Shown piece after piece: positions 57,128 through 64,000 of a DNA stretch of 64,000 bases. Position 1 is the first letter of the stretch. Every line of letters begins with the position of its first letter. The translations under genes and the position numbers were made by a program. The notes beneath the pieces were generated by a model. The model worked only from the letters and a program-made list of their open reading frames with translations. It searched no databases and was not told the DNA's origin. The stretch is from Cristatella mucedo (lineage: Eukaryota > Bryozoa > Phylactolaemata > Cristatellidae). Location of the stretch: contig WPIO01000049.1 of the NCBI GenBank assembly GCA_009760855.2, forward strand, positions 1,385,001-1,449,000. Reading direction: 5' to 3'.

Positions 57128-59724
57128 CTGCCAATAATGTGCACCAGACAGTTATACGGTTTTATAATTACTTATGGCAGGCTTGTATGTATCTAGTGTA
57201 TTGCCTACCTGGAGGTGTCTTTGCAGGGCGATTATTCATGACAAGCCTAGCAGCAAAGGGACTAGAGCACTTCGTCTGCAGCCCGGTCTCGGGAAAGCAT
57301 CGCTTACGACCTGTTTTGTTGCATTAGACTGGAGCCCATTGGATATCATTTTTAGGTAATACCGAGCTATTCCTTGCCGTTCTGCCGGCTCCAAACCATC
57401 CAGGTACATGTCTCAACTGTGCCAAATCTCTTTAGCAGAATGTGGTTTCTGCCTTCACTAAAGCTTTTTGGTGGATTAATGCAGCTCAAATCGGAGAGAG
57501 GTCAAAGTGCTAGATGCTACAGACCTGCATTGAAACGACGCATGTGCAGCGTGGCCAGAGCAGGCCACGTGGTGCCGTTCAGGTATAGCTAGCTCTTGCT
57601 GACCGACAGAAGCAGAACGACTAGTAGTATCGGTAGGTTCAAATTTTTTTTAATTAACATGCCCTGAGAGCTCTTTTCTTGATTGTAGTAAAAATCTTAG
57701 AGAAGACCTCAGTAGGTTGCTATTAAATCCGTCCTGTCTAACCGTGCATGGGTCACTGACTGGTGGTTTTCAGCACGTCTTGATTCTTATTTGTCTTGCC
57801 ATTTATTTATCGAGTCCTTCAGTTTCCTGCGGTTGCAAACTATCATCAGGCTGCCCCACGTATACCAGGATACCACTTGATTAGTCAGTTATGTTTATTT
57901 TTATATTATATAGTATATTATTATTATTATTAACCATTCACGAGTTATATTATTAAGCGTGCACAAGGCTCTATGTTCTGCCTGCCCGAACACCAGCCTG
58001 TTTGCCACCGATAGCTCGTGTTAAAGCTGATGTTAAATGGTAGAACTTCGCTGAGAGATCTTATTGGAAGCATCCAAACCACAATAAAAAAAATGTGAGC
58101 AGTTAGCTGCCCTTGAATACTAACAGCTAGCTGAAGACTTCTTTGCGTAGGCAGTCGCTCGATGCTACTTGCCAATTGAGTTAACTGTTGAAGCCGTGTA
58201 TCTTACTTCTGTCCTGCTTCTGGGCCGCCTCAGTCTTTGGTGCATAATTCACCATGACTTGAGTCCTAGACTTGTGCCAGGCTGAGGAAAAGACTCTGAC
58301 AAAGAAGCTGAGCACGGTTCTACTTATTGGCCAAAGCTGAGAGGCAGATAGTGAGCAGACGACCTGTCGCAGGTAGGCACCGTCTGTCTGTCGAGGGCTT
58401 GTCTTCTTCGCCGCTTTGAAAAGCGAGGACATCAGAGCATCAGAGCTGCTGTTCATGGACAGCTGGCCTTTGAGCTCTGCTTATCAGCGGTCTCTAATGC
58501 GAACGGCGTTCTCTTCCCCTTTACCGCTAACCTGCCTCTCTCTCTCTCTCTCTCTCGATCGCTGGTCCTCTCATAGGTCGGGCGCAGGCACGTGGCTTTT
58601 TTCCTTGCCGTGACAGGGATGCAGCTCAGCAGCTCAGCAGCTCTTGAGGTTGTAATTGCATCCGTGCAATGGCAATTAGCATGCCAAGCTCGTGTATCAT
58701 CCGGCAATATAAAGCTTGCACTGCACTTTCGGAGTACGGAAGGGCGCGGTCATCCGATAATTGCATCGAGGCTAGCTCTGCTGTCTGTACCTGCAATTCT
58801 GCGTGTAACGGATGCCATAAGTGGCCGGTCTCTCTGGCTCTCGTCGGCTGGCAGAACAATGGGGTGTTTGGAGCCAAAGATCACGGGATCGCAGACTTTG
58901 ACAGTAATAATAACAGTTTCCGAACAGATGCGTCTAAAGTGGGTCGGGATCAATTCGTTTAGTCACTGTCCATCATCAGAATGCGACCTTTCGGACCCAA
59001 CTGGTCTAGCTGGCACCGCCTTGGCTGCGTGAGTCAACACTCGAGGTCGCCGGCTCAGGCAGTACAAGGACGAGCTTGGAGTTCAAGCTACTTGCAGCTG
59101 CAGCTCTCACCGGATACACCTCTGTCAACTTGCCGAAAGGCCTGAGGGGTCCCGAATGGTATCGACCGTGCAGCTAGCGTGCAGAGTATAGGCGTGCGTG
59201 GGCAAAAAGCGAGCGTTTAACGGTGCATACCCGGTAACGCAGGATGTGGAAGCGTACTACGGGAAATGGACGAGCTAGCTTACACAGTAAGCGCTCCTGT
59301 CATGCGGAAAGGGACACTGCGAGCGTGCTCGGCGATTAGCCGCTGAGGCGGCTGCAACATCCTTTCCCTCCCTTACCCACACGTGCGACTTGAACGAATC
59401 GGGCGATATTTAGTGCGCTCCGTAGCGGCGGCTATTTCACCCTTGACATTTTGCCTAGGGCGATACGGCGGCTTCAAGCATGCTCGTGTAGTGCCCAGCT
59501 CTGTTGAGCCGCTGCCCTCGCAGCGACGCGTCGGCCGGCCGCGCTGCTGCCCGCGCTCTCGCTCTCCGGACCGCTCCTTCCGCCCTGCGTGCGCTCGCTC
59601 TCAACGGCTCTATCGCGACGGCTGCGCAACGTCTGGCCGGCTCGCTCGGGGCCATTGTCGCCTGACGAATCTCGGCTGTGAAAGTAAAGGGAGGCTACGG
59701 AAGATGCCCGCGGAGGAATAAATG
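57128..59724. other. Intergenic stretch, no gene recognised
   Basis: Contains an (ATT)n near 57915-57932, a short (CT)n at 58533-58556, and a GC-rich, CpG-dense island at 59480-59720 with an unrecognised 112-codon frame (59383-59721). Confidence 0.4.
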
Positions 59725-59985
59725 AAGCTCACGCTACGAGCGCTCCACCACGAGCGCTCCGCCACGAGCGCTCCACTACGAGCACTCCGCTATACGAGCG
59801 CTCCGCTATACGAGCGCTCCGCTCCGAGCGTTACGCCACGAGCGCTCCGCTACGAGCGCTCCACGCTACGAGCGCTCCACGCTACGAGCGCTCCACGCTA
59901 CGAACGCTCCACGCTACGAACGCTCCACGCTACGAGCGCTCCGCTATACGAGCGCTCCGCTATACGAGCGCTCCGCTACGGATTG
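59725..59985. repeat. Tandem repeat built on CTACGAGCGCTCC
   Basis: About sixteen copies of a 13-18 bp unit with core CGAGCGCTCC, alternating GCTATA, GCTAC and ACGCTAC spacers. The core AGCGCT is palindromic. Confidence 0.9.
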
Positions 59986-61059
59986 CCGTACCAGCCTCGG
60001 TCAATGCAGTCGCGTCCGTTACAATTGAGACCGCTGGCAAGCAAAGCGTGCGTGCACGTTGTACACCGCCGCACATGCGCGAACGTGCATCTACAATGCA
60101 CGAATGCGGTGTATTCTAGGGCGTCGAGGAAAATTGTTCCGCAGCTGAATTCTGCAAAAGAGTTTGTGCAAAAGAATGGCCGGAAGTCGCTCCGTGAATG
60201 GAGCTCAGGATATTTCGCCACATATTTCGATACAGTACCAGTGTCACTAAATACATTTCGGCTATTGTAGGCGACGCCTGACCGTAAGGTTATGGCGCGC
60301 AGCCACCCACGAACGCGATTTACTATTACATAAACCGACGGGGCAAGCTGGTACTGGCGGAGAATCCGAGTGAAGGAAAATTCGGCGTTTCAAACAACAC
60401 TTCGGAATATTTAACAAATTGTGCGAGCTAGTTCAGTGCGTCAATGCTAACGGTCGCGAAAGCCACTCGCTCTTGCACGTCTCGCCTTAGCCAAAGCAAA
60501 AAGTAATTTAATTTCAAATTAATTTAATTTTATAAATTATAATCTTAAATAATTTTAAAAGTAATTTACTTTCATAAGTGCTTTTGGTATTTGCACCACG
60601 ACCGTGCCACCCACTAACCGAACGACGGGGCGCGCAATCCAGTGCTAGTGCTTCCGGTGGGCAACCGACGAGGCACTTAGGTTAGCCTTTCACGCGACCC
60701 AGCGAGCCTGACCGGCCAAGCCATACCAATTATGGACGCGTCTTCTGGTGAGCGGAAGCACCAAGAGCTCGCTGCTTCCTGTCTCATATCTAGAGCATAG
60801 CTAGCACGTGAAATCCGAGGGGTTCTAGGGCAATTCGGCGCAGGACAATTCGTCGCAGACATTTTGGAGCGGATATTTAAAACATATCTATTTGAAATTT
60901 AAACGAAATTGTTTTATTAATCATGTTTAATAGAACTATAATACCGCATAAAGTAAAGTTTATTTAGCTTACTACAAAAAAGTCATAACAAATATCAGTG
61001 ACTCTTGCACAAAATCACATTTTAAAAATGACACCAGTATATTAAATGTTAATCCGTTA
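59986..61059. other. Intergenic stretch, no gene recognised
   Basis: The repeat-derived frame continues to 60270. AT-rich at 60495-60570. No domains recognised. Confidence 0.35.
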
Positions 61060-61170
61060 AATTAATGTTGTGACTACATCCGCGCAAGTAATCAATTGAT
61101 GAACAATTTTCGTAAGCTAACACAACTGTGCGCAATCGACGATCCAGGTCTCGATATTTATTTTTCCTCA
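61060..61170 (-). pseudogene. MULE transposase C-terminal fragment
   Basis: The minus strand encodes KYRDLDRRLRTVVLAYENC and SSIDYLRGCSHNINL, equivalent to the RILNIIRTYADCEVIDVYL end of the element at 44.5 kb (typical end: YLRGIAHN). Only the last ~35 codons remain. Confidence 0.65.
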
Positions 61171-61182
61171 GAGGAGGATCTT

Positions 61183-61311
61183 CACTTATTGCGTAATTAA
61201 AAGTCTTGGTTAATTGAAAGCGTCTAGGTTTCAAAACTATGTACTCACTTATCGTGTAATTAAACGTCTTGGTTAGTTGAAAGCGTCTAGGTTTCAAAAC
61301 TATGTACTCAC
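61183..61311. repeat. 63-bp tandem duplication
   Basis: Two copies about 90% identical (AAAGCGTCTAGGTTTCAAAA and CTATGTACTCACT shared). The period is exactly 21 codons, so the minus-strand frame stays open across it. Confidence 0.9.
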
Positions 61312-61369
61312 TAATTGAAAGCGTGTTTATACTGCGTTTAAAATATACAAAGTGAATACATTGCAAATT

Positions 61370-61485
61370 GTCTGCTCCGAATTACCCGTTTTTTGGTCCC
61401 GAATTGTCCGCTCCGCATTGTCCTGCGCCAAATTATACGCTCCGAATTGTCCGGCACCGAATTGTCCGGTTACCAATCCGAGGTG
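61370..61485. repeat. Degenerate CCGAATTGTCCG(G/C)-type repeat
   Basis: Six to eight copies of (CGCTCC)GAATTGTCCG with point changes. A related GGACAATTCG motif recurs at 60830-60860 on the other strand. Confidence 0.75.
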
Positions 61486-61967
61486 ACCACCAATTAAATA
61501 TATATGTATATATCTATATACCTGAATACATACATATATATTTATTTCTGTATTCATTCATTCAACCATGTGGGTTTCCCGCACGCCTCGATCGTCAACC
61601 ACCATTGCGAGTATTCGAATGTAATATGCACGCTTAGTTGTAAGATTCGTGTGAAAATGCTTGAGAAAAAGATATCTCAACTCCTAAAGTATGTATAGGA
61701 TGGTCAAGTGACTCTCGGTTCTAGCCATAGGTCAGAATAATCGAAACTACTACGAGTCACGAATTTCGTGACGCAGTTAATTATTTTCATTTTTCGCTAC
61801 ACCCGCTTTTATTAAGCACCTGTAACAATGAACTGTGTCAGTGATAGTGTTTCAGAAACTGTTATGCCTTAATAGAAAATTAAGACACCGTAATTAAAAC
61901 TCCATCTCCTCACAGAAAATCATTTTTCCTCAACTTGAGATTTATAAATGAAATTTTCTGTAAAAAA

Positions 61968-61973
<6 letters not shown>

Positions 61974-62028
<55 letters not shown>
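61974..62028. repeat. (TA)n microsatellite
   Basis: About 27 uninterrupted TA dinucleotides. Confidence 0.97.
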
Positions 62029-62029
<1 letters not shown>

Positions 62030-63104
62030 ACAAAACTTATTCAAACGAAATTAAAAATGAACCCTTGCAGTGGTGTACAAGCAGAGTTGAACTGACATCT
62101 TAAATTTCCCGTCGATCCATCGTGTATTGACTGAGCTATGAAATGCATCACGTATAAAGCAATGCTGTAAATAAAACTGCTTCGAGGCCACAAGCAGGTA
62201 GCTCAAAAAGCTGCTATCTTGAAACACGGTGCACCGATGTGCTGTTTCCGGTTTACTTTCGGGCTAGGCACGGTATGCCCAACATTGTTCATGCTTTCTT
62301 TTTATGTGAAAACCATCAACACTTCAGGTTCAATTTCTACCGTGTTTGTCTTTTTTGAAAAATACCCCAAGTAATTATTTGATGAGTTGGATCGATCAAT
62401 TTTCTCAGTATTTTCTTGAAATTTATCATTAATGGGCTGATTAGTGACAAACTTCCCTTCGGCAATATCTGACAAAGAATGAAGAATAGAGAACCGTTGG
62501 CAAGTAGCCAAAGCTTTATAATCCAGTCCGGGACATTTAAGTATGAATTTGAAACGCTTGGTAGAAGTACCCAGTAACTGAGAAATGAGCTGAACTCCGG
62601 TGGTTGGCTTAGAGACAAATATTCTCACACATGAGCATTTAAATGAGTCGGTAGATTTTTCTGCCGACTAAATCCCAACGTTCCGGCCTCGGCCTTAATG
62701 ATTCTAGCCAGATCACACGAGGAAAGGATGGAGAATTTTAGCAACGACGCGTACGTTGTGATTCCGGGGACCCAGCCACCTGAGGTTTGTCCAACAGCAC
62801 GATTTGTCCAACATTCACAATAGCGGCCGAGCTTAGCTTTCAAAAATCACGCCGTTAATCGCTTCGGCGAATGTTCGCCCGCCCATTCGGGAAACCGATG
62901 GCAAATGCAGGACGAGACACCTATTCCGACGGTTGCTTATTTTCATTGTGCTGCATTTCCTATATAAAAGCATTATTGGAGCTAATTGATTAAATGGATA
63001 TCAAATTATATCAGTGTCCAATCATTAAAATGTATCGTTGAAATATATATCGTTATATATTATCGTTATAAATGTATTATATATTATCTTATGTCATCTT
63101 AATA
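62029..63104. other. AT-rich intergenic DNA with two adjoining minus-strand frames
   Basis: Frames at 62843-62625 and 62628-62302 are adjacent and could be one frameshifted relic. I recognise no family. Confidence 0.35.
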
Positions 63105-63175
63105 ATAATACATTTGATAAAGCCCCCTTAGCGAACTCAATATCTTTTTAGGCGCTTTACCATTGCTGCAGTGGA
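63105..63175 (-). mobile_element. LINE-A 3' tail
   Basis: AATAATACATTTGATAAAGC, GAACTCAATATCTTTTTAGG and CGCTTTACCATTGC are the reverse complement of the tail. Confidence 0.75.
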
Positions 63176-63259
63176 AGCAAGATCTTATATATTATATTAT
63201 ATATATTATAATATGTAAACCTATTATCGTTAAATGTATTAAAACACATGTAACATACA

Positions 63260-63682
63260 TTGTTAATATGTCAAATTTATCATAATCGGTATCTGCCTTG
63301 TTCAACCCGATCATCGATATCAAAGTTAATCACTGCGATTGTTTCCGACCGTCAAGAAACGAATAACAGTCGACGTTCTCGTTGCATCATCAACGCCCAA
63401 CCGTGGCGTACTGCAAAACTTGCTAAACTGCTGCAATATCAACAGCACCATTTCTATCTAAATCCTGTCACAAAATCTTTTCAAAGATTCTTGCTGACAG
63501 ATTGCATTTATCCCACAGTCTCTGACTGTCAAACTCTATACTGCAGCGACGCAATACAGGCATATTGCGTGTGCTTTAAGCCCACCTGCATGCCAGCCAT
63601 ATTATGTCAAAGAGGCTTTCCTGAAACAACTAAGTTTCGGGGTACTCTCAAAAACTTCGTCAATCGCGCTAATAAATTCTGA
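63260..63682 (+). CDS. Unrecognised 140-codon open frame
   Basis: Begins MLICQIYHNRYLPC, is Cys-rich, and ends in FVNRANKF. No domain, signal peptide or homology is recognised and no splice context supports it. In AT-balanced DNA a frame of this size can arise by chance, so I rate it as doubtful. Confidence 0.15.
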   Translation: MLICQIYHNRYLPCSTRSSISKLITAIVSDRQETNNSRRSRCIINAQPWRTAKLAKLLQYQQHHFYLNPVTKSFQRFLLTDCIYPTVSDCQTLYCSDAIQAYCVCFKPTCMPAILCQRGFPETTKFRGTLKNFVNRANKF

Positions 63683-63881
63683 ATAACTAGTCTAGAAAGA
63701 CAGAAAGCGCGAGGCAAAAGCTGGAAGATCAATCAAGTTTACAGCCATTCCTTCCTTAAATCAGTTCGATCTCGTAGTCTTCACAACGCACCGTATTAAT
63801 TTATACTCTGTAAGATCCTAAAAGTAAAAAATAAACTTCAAGTAATAATATAATCCTTCTATAAACACAAAACATAAACAT

Positions 63882-64000
63882 AATCCATTTTGATAGCACC
63901 CTACGAGAACTTAATCTCTATTCAAGTGCTTCACATATGTTTTGGGACTCGAGCCAGCGACCTCGGTCATCAAATACATTCCCTTTGATCTTGGTCGGGG
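63882..64000 (-). mobile_element. SINE-A copy, cut by window end
   Basis: CATTTTGATAGCACCCTACG, AGAACTTAATCTCTATTCAA and GTGCTTCACATATG are the reverse complement of the SINE-A tail; the B box region follows (GACTCGAGCCAGCGACCTC). The head lies beyond the window. Confidence 0.9.

Overview
The window is eukaryotic, and almost certainly from an invertebrate animal. Its genes are split by GT-AG introns whose coding phases match, its protein families are animal ones (an FMR1/FXR-type RNA-binding protein with two KH domains and an RGG box, a mitochondrial-type GatB, and LIPT2), and about half of the sequence is intergenic or intronic DNA rich in retroelement relics and microsatellites. CpG does not look depleted. 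I cannot name the species. Nothing here is prokaryotic.

Layout. 0-15 kb holds one isolated exon of a phospholipase B-like protein (about 3.4-3.7 kb), LINE and SINE relics, and a 2.3 kb degenerate satellite array (about 11.8-14.1 kb). 15.46-25.79 kb (+) is a complete 11-exon GatB gene (mitochondrial Glu-tRNA(Gln) amidotransferase subunit B, about 543 aa). 29.51-37.98 kb (-) is an FMR1/FXR orthologue convergent with GatB; 12 coding exons can be read (two Tudor/Agenet repeats, KH0, KH1, KH2, NES-like segment, RGG box, long Gln/Ala-rich C-terminus), but the first coding exon was not found. 38-51 kb is transposon-rich intergenic DNA with LINE 3' ends, tRNA-derived SINEs and a broken MULE transposase. 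51.13-56.94 kb (+) is a complete three-exon LIPT2 gene (octanoyltransferase, 238 aa) with a 3.9 kb first intron carrying a SINE and a LINE. 57-64 kb has a poly(A) signal for LIPT2, simple and tandem repeats, a second MULE fragment and a SINE cut by the window end.

Repeats. Two LINE families of CR1/L2 type (called A and B here) and two tRNA-derived SINE families (A and B) recur. SINE-A and LINE-A share nearly the same 3' tail, which suggests that SINE-A is mobilised by the LINE-A reverse transcriptase. Several insertions are nested, so their relative ages can be read.

Gene relationships. GatB (mitochondrial Gln-tRNA synthesis) and LIPT2 (mitochondrial lipoate synthesis) both serve mitochondria; FMR1 is a cytoplasmic translational regulator. 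I see no sign of a functional cluster, and the proximity is probably incidental. Exon borders come from reading frames, splice dinucleotides and family similarity by eye; no alignment or transcript data were available.
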